Of a DNA stretch of 64,000 nucleotides, positions 15,551 to 28,269 are shown piece after piece (position 1 is the stretch's first letter; every line of letters begins with the position of its first letter). The notes beneath the pieces are model-generated. The model was not told where the DNA came from. It did no database searches and worked only from the letters and a program-made list of their open reading frames with translations. The stretch lies in assembly GCF_016859285.1 (NCBI RefSeq), contig NC_053411.1, positions 2,109,501 through 2,173,500 on the forward strand, written 5' to 3'. The position numbers and the translations under genes are program-made. Source of the DNA: Xiphias gladius (Eukaryota > Chordata > Actinopteri > Istiophoriformes > Xiphiidae).

Positions 15551-15770
15551 GACTAACAGTATATATTGTCATATTGTGCAACTACAGAAAGCAGCAACAA
15601 TAGAGCCTGATACAACACGATGTGTAAACAACTGCAGACAGAATTGTTTTGATTTCTGTTTTAAATGTCGCGGTTCTGTCATTTTCAAAGGTTTGATCAT
15701 ACGCGTGCGCCTATCTAAACCTTGATTAAAGTGTCAAGTGTCAAGGATGTCATGTACCAATGCACATCCA

Positions 15771-15914
15771 TATGCACCGATCAGCCACAACATTAACACC
15801 AGTTACTGACTAGTGTCTGCAGATATATATATTTATGAAAACATATACGCACACCATTCAGCCAAAACATTAAAACCAATAACTGGAATTAATGTTGTGG
15901 CTGAACAGTGTATA
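15771..15914. mobile_element. Small Tc1/mariner-type MITE with a nested extra terminus
   Basis: The terminal inverted repeats are about 33 bp: left 'gatcagccacaacattaa', right (reversed) 'gttcagccacaacattaa', each bordered by TA, the usual Tc1/mariner target duplication. A third, directly oriented copy of the terminus ('attcagccaaaacattaa', 15855-15872) sits inside. It is too short to encode a transposase. Confidence 0.8.
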
Positions 15915-18900
15915 TAATGTGCTTACAATGTACTGGTAATGCATCAGGGCCTCATCAAGTATCTTTCCTCCTCACTTAACATGAGGATTAGTTTAAATCT
16001 AACCTGGATAGACATAGCTGAAGAAAATCATGACAGTCTGGTGAATCAGCCAGGACTGTCACCACCCACAATCACACACGCACACACAGAAACAGAAGTT
16101 GCAGGGGCAGGACTCTCAGCCAGGCCCTGTATCTCACCGCTGATATAATGTCTGTGCGACTAGACCTAACTACCAGGTATCTGAGTGAAACTGAGAGCAT
16201 CTCATTACTCAAATACTAGAAATGACCATACAGATATTCTAAGTGGTGCAAAAGCATGCATTAAAAACTAAATGTCTACAACTGGGTCTATAGCAGAGCA
16301 TGACCCAAGAATTAGAGCTGACTGAATAACATATGAGTCACCATGAGCCAGTGTGAATGGCAGTGATGCCAGCCGCAGCCTTGTTCAGAGTGGAGGTGAA
16401 GCCAAGGCTGACTGAAATGATAAAAATGTCCCAAGTGGTATTTTGAGATTCCTCCACATCCCTCAGAAATTTGTCAAACTTCAAGACTTCCCCAGTTTGG
16501 AAGAAACAAAAATTCCCAAACTCCTATATGATAATCCGTGTTCTGTGGAAGGTGAGAATTCTTGTTGCAGACCTTTCTAACAATAGATATTTTTTGATCC
16601 GTCACAGCAGGACAAATTAGCATTGGGTATTGTAAGAATTTTTTACCAGTACTGATAGCATACCTTAGTTTCCGTACCAATACCAAAACAATACTTCCTC
16701 CATGCCTCACCTCACTTTTTCTACAAAACAGTTTTTTTCATTTAACAAAACAATAAATGTCATGTTGTGTCTACACATAAGTAGCCAGACTAGAACTTTC
16801 CCTAACTTAAATAGTCTAAACTTGACAGAATTCTGATTTGAATAAAGAATTAACAAATCAAAGAACACATTACAAATCTGTTTATGCATTGAATCTTCAT
16901 TTTTGAAGGGGTACTCCACTATCTATCACAGGAAGTTCTGTTTGCTAGTGACAAGGATTACTACTCACTCTTTGAAAACAGTTGTCTAATGTCTTCTGTG
17001 GCTCTGGATGAACATTGTCAAGTCTGCAATTATAACCCTGATGATGTCATAGTGATTTCATCAGGGTTACCTCTGCTCAGGCTTGGAAAATACAAACGAA
17101 TACCAGAAAGATTGCATTACAAACTGGAGGTGTGGAGTTTAAAAGACATGGGCAAGGGAGTGTTTTACAGAAGACTTGCATTTTGGAAAATCCTTACTGG
17201 AGATAAAAGTCAGGATATCTCGGACTCTCCTGCATGATTTATTTTACTCCATCTCTTTTTTTCTTGTCTCTGTCCCTTCTGATTCTTGGAAGTGTAACAC
17301 TAAATTGCTGGGCTACACCTTTAAGCACAAATTCCAGAAATTCACTGGTTCCAGTTTCTCAAATGTGAGTATTTGCTGGTTTTCTTGGTCATATGAAAAT
17401 AAACCTAATACATTTTGCAGCTCCTTTCTGAAGAAGACCTTGGGATACAGTTGAAAGCTTTGAAAAAGCAAAAAGTGGACTGTGGAACACTTGAATGGAG
17501 TTACACCTACATTTAATGAGTCAATATGTCCACTGTAAAAAAAAAAAAAAGGTCAACTGCAGGGCTCTAATTCATGATGTTGATTTATCAGCACAGCTGT
17601 CTGCATTCAGTGGAGATAACACTAACATAAAAATTATGAGTAATTTAACTTGTTCCTCAGTTTCTGGGGACTCCCCAGGACTCCAGCATAGGACAACTGG
17701 ATCCTTGCAAGACCCCTACTGGACCTCTGGAAGTATTAAGAATACTTCGAAAACTCACGTTACCTGATAAAGACTTGCTCAGGAATTCATTAGACCCTCT
17801 CATGCACCACTTCATGGTATTAACTTGCAAAAGACCATGATCATAAATGACACAGCTGCGGCCAAGATATCCTGACTTTTATTCCCTGGTATGGGTCAAG
17901 CTCCAAAACACTGGATCCTATACTTCCCATAATTCAAGTCGAGGGTATCTTTCATTATACCCTCCAAGCCTGGCAAATGCCCAAGTCTTCAAATTCCATG
18001 CCACCAGGTTCTAACGCAGCTTTTCTACTTAACATTTTCAGTCCCCAAGCCCAAGATGAGAACTCTGATGACTTCACTACGATGTCATCAGAGGTTATTT
18101 GGTCAGACTTGACAAAGCTCCTCCAGAGCCACAAAGACATTATACAACTGTTTTCACAAGCTGAGTACTACTTCTCATGAATAGTAAACTGTACATTGCT
18201 ATGTACAATCAGTGGAGTGCCGCTGTAAACCTAACTTTAAGAACCATATCTATATATTTTACTTATTTGCCTAGCTGGATTATTCACTTATCCAAGGACC
18301 TGCACTTGGATAAACACATCCTAATCACGTGGCATTACATTAGGTATGGGATATATTCATCACTTCCATTAGGGTTGGGTTGCTCTTGTGCCAGGTGCCT
18401 GTCTGTGTGTGTGTTTACGTGTGTTCCAGGCCTCCTCATCCCACAGGACCTAGACCTGGGTTGTTATGAGCAGATGGTCATAATTACCAAAGCACAGAAA
18501 GCAGCAGCAGAGCATAGGCTGTTATTGGTTTAAATTGCTGCGTAGCCAGATTGATTTCAGCAACCTGGATGGGGTAATCCTCTTTTCAACAAGGCAAGGC
18601 CAAGGTAGTTCCCTTTAATCCACTGTCGTCCACACCTACGTCACTGTGAAGTTTAACTCTCTGTTGTTGTTGTTATCAGTAGCCTTCTTCCGTCCTGTGC
18701 AACTTAGCTCAGTGAGATGCAGTGACACACAATCAGGCAGGTTAGTAAATGATTGCCATGATGTTTCATTATGGGCTCATCATGCAATACAGAAAACACT
18801 AAACACAACCAAAACTACTGTTAAAGCCCAAAGTGTGAAGCTGTGAACAACACAGGAACTAGTGAAAGAATATCAGACGTTAAATTAAACGAGACAGCGA

Positions 18901-19524
18901 GACTGGAAATGCAGAAGGTTTTCATTCGCTTATAAGACGATATATTGAGGAAGGGGAACTGGCATGTCTGACGTTTCTCTTAATTTTCCTCTTTGAAGTT
19001 CACTTCAAGAAAACAACACGCCAACCTCCTTTCAAAAGGCTGAAACTCCTACCCCACAGAACATGGCTCGACTTTCATATAGTCCAACAAGCAGGGACTT
19101 TCATTTAAAAAAAAAAAAGGAACATTCTTGAAGTGGTGCACACTGCACGCTAACGGCAACACTCAGCTCACACTGCAGTTTGATGGGAAACGGACCACTT
19201 TTAAAAATGTATCATCATTGATAGAACTACATTTTGGCGAAGAGTACATGTGCCAAAGCAAGAAGCTGGTCCTGGTGATTTGAAAGAAGTCTTATTTGAT
19301 ATTTCACTAGCTATCCAGTTACGGTAGTCATCAGGACTACAGGATGAAACTGTTGAGTTATTTGAAGGAGTTGTGTGAAACGTGTCTGGGTTGAGGGAGG
19401 ATGCGCCTCCCCAGTTCGAAGAAAGAAGCAGGTGGCGATAAAACAAAAGGCGGTTCTCATAATAACAGCTAGCTCGCTGGTACTGCTTTGTAAGTTGAAA
19501 AAGGCAGAGAAAAAAAAAACTGAC
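15915..19524. other. No gene seen; repeat fragments; presumed lrch4 intron 1
   Basis: The part nearest the lrch4 exon begins with a donor (GTCAGT on the minus strand). The stretch 17340-17400 holds the family A words 'cactggttccag', 'tctcaaatgtgagtatttg'. ORFs at 16989-17237 and 17977-18180 carry no recognised domain and look like old repeat sequence. No lrch4 exon 2 (the next leucine-rich repeats) was seen. Confidence 0.5.
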
Positions 19525-19696
19525 CTGCATGTGTAATGTCGGACAGGTCGTAGTTCCGGGCGCTTCGGGGAAACTCTTTCAGTTTGCGGTTGGACAAATT
19601 GAGAGCCCCACTCGCGGCAGCCTCCTCAAGCGCCTTCTCCACGCTCCGGCTGGCCGCTACTGTGGCCGGCAGCTGGGCTCCATCCCCAGCAGCCAT
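19525..19696 (-). CDS. lrch4: lrch4-like coding exon 1 (leucine-rich repeat and calponin-homology protein, N-terminus)
   Basis: LRCH proteins have N-terminal leucine-rich repeats and a C-terminal calponin-homology domain and act at the cell cortex and membrane; LRCH4 also has a C-terminal membrane anchor. This exon encodes 57 residues plus one base: a low-complexity start (MAAGDGAQLPATVAAS), then the family block 'ALEEAAASGALNLSNRKLK' and 'EFPRSARNYDLSDITHA'. The 'LNLSNR(K/R)LK.FPR....YDLSDIT' wording fits LRCH4 better than LRCH1, LRCH2 or LRCH3 as I remember them. The exon ends in phase 1 before a GTCAGT donor. In other LRCH proteins the next residues are ADLS, which fits G|AT across the junction. 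The start at 19696-19694 is the first ATG; its context has G at +4 but a weak -3 position. The rest of the gene (LRRs, CH domain) is not seen, so this is partial. Family call is secure; the paralogue less so. Confidence 0.85.
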
Positions 19697-20100
19697 CAAA
19701 CGGACAGGTCTATCTCCTCTTTTACTTAGTTTGAGGCTCCCGCTCCTCTTTCATACCCCGTAGATCCTTCTAAACTCCAAACTGAGCGCCGTTTAAACTT
19801 CTCTAAAAGTACAATATTAAATCCAAGAAAACTCGGTAAACGATAGGAGTTTTGGCTGCTGCCCTCACACGACGGGAGCTTTCGGTTCCACTACTAAACG
19901 AGAGCTTATGCTGTCAATCTGTCAGGAAGTTGCATAAAGCACGAGCATTTCGCAACAGTTTTACGGGAAGACTATGTCTTTCCTTCAAAATAATAGTGCA
20001 AAACTTGCCACCCAAAGAACAAAAAAGTCATCACTTGTCCGCAACATTCATTTCATATATTTCATAAGAGTGCTGCATCGAGCTGATTGGAGGCTTGTTA
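19697..20100 (-). promoter_or_regulatory. lrch4: Probable lrch4 5' UTR and promoter
   Basis: Sequence just upstream of the ATG on the minus strand. The exon and its flanks (about 19540-19960) contain more CpG dinucleotides and GC than surrounding DNA, as expected for a CpG-type vertebrate promoter. I see no clear TATA box and cannot place the start site. Confidence 0.5.
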
Positions 20101-22955
20101 AAATGTATAGATTCAACATGCAATCACGAAGAGGGAGCTGCTCAGAAGACTCTTTCTTAATGATCTCATGTGATGTGATAAAACTGATCAACCTTTTTTC
20201 ATAACCTTTTTGTTGGGTCAGTGTTTGCTTTTTGTTGGTCTTTTTGGTTTGACTTTTCAGCAACATAAAGAACCTCTTGAATCCAGGAGCCCATGGTTTG
20301 CCAGGTGACTAAATCCTCCACGTTCTTCGGCTGATTCCAGCATTTTTTGACTCAAACTTTTCCCATCAGGATTAAGAATTTCTCAGCCAGATTGTAATGG
20401 CCGCACAGGGAGGGCTAAGAAAAGAGCACCTTCGTGTGCAATTAAACAGTGACTTTTTATTTTAAATGTCCAATTTTCCTACTAATATCCTAGAAAGTTT
20501 CTTTGAAAGAATTATGTAATCTGGTACTAATTATACTGACAAACGTCTGGGACAGTTGTTTTATTTATACTTCAGTTGTCAGTTTTGACAGGAATTTCCT
20601 GAAAAGAACTTCTACATTTGAATAAGACTTTAAGACAATACAATTCAGTAACAAACTCAATAAATAAAATGTGAAAATCTAATTCATTACAAAAAAAATC
20701 ACAGAGACTTTGTGGGAATCGGGCTGGGACTTCAAGTCATGATATCAGTATTTCTAAATCTTGGCTATGGTCCTGACATGACCTGAACTTTGTGGCAGTC
20801 TTTAAAGAAATTTGTTTTGTTTTTTGTTTTTTGTTTTTTATTGGTATGCTTTGGAAAATGGTTGCATATACAACGTCTTTGTAGTTAGAAATTCACATAC
20901 TTGTGTTTTGACAGACAGTGAGGCCTGGCTGTGCTGCTGCAGTGAGGGTACGGTAACAAACGCAGAGAGTTTGGTACAAACAAGACTGAAACTTCGGAAG
21001 ATCCCCTCTTGATTTGTCCAACGCTGTTGGTTGAAGCCTCAGATAGCTTCAGCTGAACTAGATGATGTATTTTTGCTAGGACTGTGGAATTTCTCCCCAG
21101 TCCCTTCTATTGGAATGTCATCGGGGAAGGGATCATTTCAAATTGGGGACAGACAGGAAGGAGTGATCACAGTTACTCCTCTGACAGACATTTGAGCATG
21201 TAAGTATTATTTTAGCACAGACAATTAAAAAATGTGAACCCACATGTGAGCCTTTATATAAGCAACAACAATGATGAAAACGGAGAAAAGTAACCATAAA
21301 ATCAATGTATCTCTTGTGTTGAAAACGTAGAAAAGTATCACTAGTGGTTAGTTATTGTTGGAAGCTTGCAGGTGATAATTTGATATTTTAGACTGACACG
21401 TTTGATTGAAACAGCAGCAACTTGGTGTGAAATAGATGTGAATTGTATGTTCACTATATACATCATTGTCCTTGAATTTATTCACAGAATGCATATACCG
21501 AACTTTGTGTTTCGCTTGGTGCGAATTTTATTTTGACAGTTACAACCGGAAGCAAAGGGTAGCCGTTTTTCGTTCTACCTGGCTTTTATAGTGGTTTTCG
21601 GAAGGGTGCAGCCACTGCGAGGGAGCCAGGAGGGGTGGGCGTGGCCGCAAAGAGAGTATCTTTGACTTGCACCCATGGGGGCGGGGCCTCTGTCTGTATA
21701 TTGAATGTAGCCTGAATTTCAGGAGATACAAAGTTATATTGATGCTAATACGCGCCAGTTGGAATGAGAGTAGTGCAGACTCTTTTTGTGACATAGTCAA
21801 AACATTGAATAATCATAACGCTGTGTTCTGAACGAGGTAGCAGCCAGGTGATTCCATGAATGTCCCATTTATCATGAATGAAAGCTCATGTCTGTTAATT
21901 GAATTTGTTCATTTGTTGTTTATATTTACTCCTCAGGGATAAAAACAGTGATAAAAACTAACAGATCAAGTTACGCAAAATAATGTATGTGGAGCTGAAC
22001 CCAACTGTATGTCCAGTGTTTTCTGCGTGACTGCATACACACACGTGTCTAAACATTCATGTGAGTCAGCAGGGCTACATTGTCCCTCTTACTTCCGGTG
22101 AGGTTTATTACCCTTATTCCTATTCCTCTTTTCTTTCAGGAACAGATGACTCCCCTCCTACACACACATGCACACACTTCTGCATCCATTAGCATTGTCC
22201 CCCTCCTCTCCATCCTCCATCCATCCTTCTCTCTAGCCCCTGTCTCCTCCCTCCCTCCCTCCCTCTCCAGCGTCCCATTGGACCATCTGTCAAAGTCCTG
22301 TCTGACTAGTCGCCCAGCTGGGCCCACAGCTAGTGTGTGTGTCGGGTGTGTGGAGGGTTAACTTTCGCTACATGCACTTGTAAAATCCATTAACAGTCAC
22401 TGCTTAACTCATTTTGTCCAGTGTATTTCTAGGGGATTATAATGAAAGCGTAATACCTCCCCCACCCATGGGGATGCTGTGATATTGCTTGGTCGCTGTT
22501 TTGAGGTTTCCTTTGTTTTTTCCATCTTATGAATCTGTAAAGTCTACAGAGGAGCAATATATGGACAGAAAATTAAGTTCTGTTTGCTTGATGTCATGTG
22601 TTAACTGATGATGCCCAATTTCATAATGATGAATTAACAAATAATTAACAAAACAATTATTGCCTATGTTTTTGCCATAAGTGGCATTTACTAAAGATTT
22701 ATAAGACTGGCTGCTGACAAATTAAGGTGACACCCCTGCACAAAAACTGCCGGGCTACTGATGATGTACTTTAAAGGTGGCATTACAGGACTGTTTAGTA
22801 CAGAACTGCTTGGGCGGCAATTTTGGAGTTGTATTATATTTTGTCTAAAGTGACTTACAATAAGCACATTCAACCATCACAGGAACAAGAGTAAGAACAA
22901 GGTGTCATCCTCTCCTCCCTAACAAACAATTAAAGTTGTTTTCAGTGCTACAGTA
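20101..22955. other. Intergenic, no gene seen
   Basis: No exon was recognised. The stretch 21540-21760 is locally GC-rich (AGCCAGGAGGGGTGGGCGTGG, GGGGCGGGGCC on the plus strand) with GC-box-like words, but no coding start follows on either strand that I can support. The stretch 22140-22330 is a CT-rich low-complexity patch. Confidence 0.5.
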
Positions 22956-22963
22956 GAAGTGCA

Positions 22964-23800
22964 CAGTGGTTGAAGAAGTATTCAGATCCTTTACTTAAGT
23001 AAAAGTACCAATACAGCAATGTAAAAATACTCCATTACTGTGTGAAATATCCTACTTAAATAAAAGTACAAGGATTAGCAGCACAATGTAGTTAAACTAT
23101 TAAAGTAAAAGTACTGGTTTGGTCCTTCTGGCTATCTTATAATATATGACATCAATAGAAGATTAATACTGTAGCATCAGTGTGTAGCAGCATGTTACTG
23201 TTGTAGCTGCTTGAGGTGGAGCTAGTTTGAACTACTTTATATACAGTTTTTGTCAACAGGGACACCAGATAAATCTGACTAGTTATCAGATGATTAATGG
23301 GAGAGGAAAGAAGAAAATACAAAGTTCTGATGCACAAATCTTTTCTCAGTTTTTGGACATTTTCTCTAATCTTTGATTTTTGGTGAGATTTTGGATCATT
23401 TGAGCATTTATTGAAATGAAACGTGTGAAGTTTAGAGGGAAAAATACTATTTGATGGCGCTGTTAACAACTCATAGACATCTGAAATGTGACCCTCATAC
23501 ACACTGCTTGCTGTAAGATGTCAGAAGCCAAAAAGGTTGGAAACCACTGTTTTAATCTTTAACAATGTGTTGTATTTTAAAAGCTTTTTAAATTAACAAT
23601 CATGTAAAATCTTCATCTTAAAAGAAACTAGTAACGAAAGCTGTCAAATAAATGTAGTGAAGTAGAAAGTACAATATTTCCCTCTGAAATGTAGTGGAGT
23701 GGAAGTATAAAGTCGCATGAAATACCCAAATAACATACAAGTACCTTAAATTTTTACTTAACTACAGTACTGGAGTAACTGTACTTACTTTCCACCGCTG
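22964..23800. mobile_element. Complete 837-bp hAT-type MITE
   Basis: Starts CAGTGGTTGAAG and ends CTTTCCACCGCTG, so the termini are inverted (CAGYGGTNGAA). Subterminal ends are rich in 'acttaagtaaaagtac' and its complement. It is flanked by a perfect 8-bp direct repeat GAAGTGCA (22956-22963 and 23801-23808), the target duplication length of hAT transposons. No transposase is encoded, so it is non-autonomous. Confidence 0.9.
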
Positions 23801-23808
23801 GAAGTGCA

Positions 23809-25395
23809 CAGGAAGTGACTCTGCTGTCCTGTCTTCAGTGGGAGTTCATTCCACCAATGTGGGCCAGAGAAGAGAATAGCGTTGAAGTGATGGAGCAGTC
23901 AGTCACCCAGGGCCAGAGTGTGGAGATCGAACGTGGCTCAGAGGGAGGAAGCAGCAGTTCCTTTGGCTGCCCTTTGGGCCTGCACCTTCTTAAACTGAAT
24001 GTGCAGTACAGTAAGAATTTACAGCTGTGAGCTACTGCTGCCATTGTTTGCTGAGAACAGCAGTTCATCATCCAGGGTCACACTTGCTGTTCCTTGCTTT
24101 CCAAGATGGCACCACTACAGTAGCAGTTCATTAGTGAGCAATAGGTGTTGGCACACGCATCCTTTCCCCTGACAAAACATTTGTGTTTTTTTTCCATTGT
24201 GAAATTTCTCTTACAGAGGAGTGAGGTTTTTTATTTGAGATCAGCTGCTTGGTTGAAACAACCACCACAAGCCCACTATGTGTGAAATTTGTTTGTCATC
24301 TTAGCATCTTTCAAATTATTCTATCACATACTGACAATTTCAATGAAAACTGGTGCAGTGCTGTGAAAAACCTACCTGATCCAGATAACATAAATCAGGT
24401 TTTTAAAAAGATACATGATCACAGACGAGACCCAAGGACAGTTAAACTCAATGAGACCTAAGAATAATTAGACCAAATCCAAAATATGGTCAACCCAAGA
24501 AGAGAGAGAACAGCAATGCTGGCAGCACCACAGTGCTCTACCAAGAAACATGCATACACCATCAAGAAGAGCAGCGATACACAGAATTTGCCTGCACTTC
24601 AAACTTTTATCTAACAATAGGAATCTACTTGACACAATAAGATTGAATATAATTTGGAGGTCTTGGTTACCAGGAACTGAGTGAACCCGTGAAGACCTCT
24701 AGCACATTGTTGCCTGTCACAGTGTCTTTTCTGATACTGCCGCCAGTAGTTGCCAAAGTCATAAAGTTTCAAATCCTACACAAGGGGGCTTTAAACTAGC
24801 ATTTGGTAGTACAAATCACTTAAACCCATACAACTACTTCGGTCGGATGTCTCCCAAGCCACAGACATGACCAACATCCCATTTTTGGTACCAGGAAAAT
24901 TTTGACAGATGTATCACTCAGCTATTTCAAGTACACCGTGAACCATTTTTAAAGAGACAACCACTGGGGTAGGGAGGTGAATGAACACGGCATTTCAGAG
25001 CACTTCCACCTTCTCCCTCGAAAATAAATGTGTAATTTATCTAGAGTAATATCTAGCAACTTTGCTAACGAGTTAAGATAGCATCAGACACACCATGTAA
25101 TCAGACCCTGAAAGCTAGTTAGAGGGAAGGCTTATTGTTTTCAAGCAATTACATTATGTACATCAGAGAAAGAAAAAAGCAGTATGGGAGCAAGTAAAAA
25201 AGCCCAAGACCACATTTTCCATTCATGGGAAAGTGGCCCCTTTCGGACCCCGATATATGTGCTAGAGGGATGTTTGATCAGACATTTTTGTTTAATGCAA
25301 TATTTGTACATTGTAGCTAACAAACTTATTATCTTATTTTCCAAGAGTGAAATGCTCAGAATGATACCATTTTTATGTCTGTGCGTGTAGAACAG
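23809..25395. other. Intergenic, no gene seen
   Basis: No exon was recognised. The stretch 24249-24600 reads like a degraded interspersed repeat, but I could not assign it to a family. Confidence 0.45.
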
Positions 25396-25660
25396 AGCTG
25401 GAGACAGGATGTGATTAGCCTAGCTTAGCATAAAGACTGGAAGCAGGGGGAAGCAGCTAGCCTGGCTCTGTCCAAAGCTCAAAAATACACCTACTAACAC
25501 CTCTAAAGCTCACTGATTAACAATAATAATAAATATCGATAATATTAATAATATATATAATATATATAATAATCTTAACACTAACAGAAATGTAAATATG
25601 ACAATCTGTTTTTCTAGGAGTTATGTACTATTTCTTGACGATTTTAATAATTTTATGACC
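25396..25660 (+). repeat. Fish repeat family D, internal fragment
   Basis: Contains 'gattagcctagcttagcata', 'gactggaagcaggggga', 'agctagcctggctctgtcc' and 'acacctctaaagctcact', in the reverse order and orientation of 37525-37770. An AT-rich run (25545-25575) lies inside. Confidence 0.7.
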
Positions 25661-27098
25661 TCAGCCCTACTTCTGGTAAGGCCTTTAAGGAAAAATCTTC
25701 ACTTCATAATTCAGACCATGCAACACTTCTGCATTGTGGGCTTTAATGAACTATCATAGCAGTGGCTAGAGGCCCCTCGTGGGGGTTTTAAACTGTTAGC
25801 TTTTCTCCATAAAGAATCATGTACCTTTTGCAGCTTCAGTGACTTTCCTGAAATCATGTGAATCATGTTATTTCAATAGAAACACACATGAGGAAACAAG
25901 GGGTCAGGAGATGAGCTGAAACACGCACACACTTTCACAAAAATGCATGATCACCCTGTATGTAGGTGCAACAACATGAGATGACTACAAAAGACACAGC
26001 TACATAAACTCGAGCTCCCTGCTAATGAGTGTGAATATTCATGCTCTTCACTGACCCACATGCATTTGGGATGATGTCATCACTATGACCAATCAAAAGA
26101 GGTGAATGCCCCATGTTGATTGGTATTCATTTTATTAGCACTGGACCAATAAATTAGTTCACTGCTTATGTTGTCTCAATAAAAATGGCTTCTGATCCAC
26201 CAGATATAATTTGGTTTAACTGATTACACAATGTATGTAATTAAGAACTAACGTCTCTACTCACTTTTGAGGTCTTTGCAGAACAGTGACCCAGTAATCT
26301 AGTCTTTAGTTGAACAGCTCTGGAGTTTTTTCCCACCAAACTTTTTTTCTGTTCCCAGCAGATGGTGTGACATCACAGTTTCTCACGCTCTTTGTCCATC
26401 CCGCCTTCCTCTGAGCTCTCCCTCTCTTCCTCTCCCAACCTTTTGTTTTTCCCCAAGTGGGTCGTAGCGACTCTGTTGGTGTCCTGATCTACTTCTCTCA
26501 GGTGCAGACAGACGTGACATTTACTAATCCTTTCTCAGCTTCATAAACCATAGTAACAACTGCATTATATGCTGCCGCTAACAGATTAAATCCATAATAC
26601 AATAGCTCACACTGAAGTATATGTCCTGGACATGTGTAACAGGAACATGCAAAATGGTTGATTTAGACCAGGGCAGGAGTGTATGTACGGGGTGGCAGAG
26701 GTCAACCCTAAAATATGACCACCCTGAAATTTGACATATGATTGGCCTGATAATCCTGTTGGAGTCACTTCGCTTGATATCTAAACGCATACTAAGCAAA
26801 GAGAAGAGAAAAAAGTTCAAATGTAAAATCTAAATATTTTAAATTCCCCCCTCCGGTCGAAAATGTGTTTTGCTTATTATTACTTCATTGTGATGTTGTG
26901 GACTTCACTGTGCAGAAGGATGTATGTGAGTTGGAGACATCTTGTGTCCACCAATCAAACTTTTGAAAAAAGCAATCCTGGATTTTTCAATAAGAGAAGA
27001 TTAGATTAACTTTTTTTTAGGGGAAATCCATATCAAACACAAACTGTTGTTAAAACAGAGTATTTTAAAGCATGTCTGAAGGGAATCTTCAAAATAAT
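25661..27098. other. Intergenic, no gene seen
   Basis: No exon or RNA gene was recognised. The stretch 26360-26480 is pyrimidine-rich. Confidence 0.45.
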
Positions 27099-28102
27099 AG
27101 TTCAACGATTTTGGAAGTATGCCCGTTCACTTTATTTCTAGGAGTGAGATGAGAAGATCAATATCAAGCTCATGTCTGTGAGTTAAGTACTGAACTGGAG
27201 TCAGAATGCGGTTAGCCTGAAACAAGACTTAAGGCTGGTTAATGGTCTGTCAGACTGTTGTCGTAAGAAATGCTGTCAGACCTCGTCGGACGGGAAAAGT
27301 GTTTGCACCATATACGAACAGCCACACAGGAAAACAGCATGAGAAGTCAGCTGTCATAAAGAGGAGTGGGGATATGATATCTTTTAAAAATGGGGAAGAT
27401 GGTGTACATTTTCAGATGGTCTCTCCTGGGAGACATTCATCCTGTTGCACTATTTCACATGAAAAGAGTCACAAATAGTTCAAATTGTCAGTTTCAGAAA
27501 GTTACAGATATGGTCAGACACAGACCTCCAAATCCAAGGTCAGAAAGGTGTGAGGGGAGGGGGTTGCCGAAGCTATTTCTGAACCATCCAACAAGCAGTT
27601 TCGACAGGGCATAAAGCCGGCTTTATATCTACAGCCATGCTAGCACTTTGCCACTGCTTTGTCACAGTGATAATGTTAACATGCGGTTCAAATGTTTACA
27701 ATGCTCAATATCAGAGATGAGTGTGTTAGCTTGCTAACACACTCATCTAAGTATTAACCACAAAATAAAATACACCTAATAACTCCTCTACTGCTGACTA
27801 ATTAAAAATGTTTAATCTTCTTTCCTAAATTGCTACTTAAACAGAAATTTCAAAATAAGAATTTGTGGTTTTGGGTGGCTTTATGTGCTAGAACTCTTTC
27901 TTCTCTCTTGTTTCTTGTTGACAGTCAGGTGCAGTGACTGTGTGCAGCTTCCTGAAGTCTTCACAGTCACTTCCTCTTCCACTGTTTATGCTAAGCTAAG
28001 CTAAGTATAGCCAGACTCAGCTACTTCACACATGGACATGAAACTAATATCAAGCTTCTCATATAAGAAGTGAAGTAATCATTTCTCAACATGTTGAAAT
28101 AT
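27099..28102. mobile_element. Roughly 1-kb inverted-terminal-repeat element (family D) with nested insert
   Basis: The left end 'gttcaacgattttggaagta ... gagatgagaag ... atatcaagctcatgt' is an imperfect inverted copy of the right end (reversed: 'atttcaacatgttgagaaat ... atatgagaag ... atattagtttcatgt'). The right part carries 'tatgctaagctaagctaag', a family D word. The interior is non-coding and contains a second inverted-repeat unit (27232-27625) and a perfect palindrome (27715-27748). Confidence 0.6.
27715..27748. repeat. Perfect 16-bp palindrome with 2-nt spacer
   Basis: agatgagtgtgttagc, tt, gctaacacactcatct: the two 16-nt arms are exact reverse complements. The centre resembles the TTAGCATGCTAAC word common in family B. 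Confidence 0.95.
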
Positions 28103-28269
28103 AGCTTCAAAATAAAATGTTTGATCAAACACATTTCCAGTATAGTTCTTTACAGACATTTAAACTTTAAAGGGATTATAAACAAACTTTAAAAGATTGA
28201 ATTACAGAAAGTTTGAATATGTTTACAAAGTTTAAGCTAACACTGATATAAAAATGAAAATAAAGATAT

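Noticed and set aside
16989..17237. 82-codon plus ORF with fairly balanced composition
   Set aside because: No known domain or clear splice sites, and neighbouring sequence matches repeat family A; more likely old repeat DNA.
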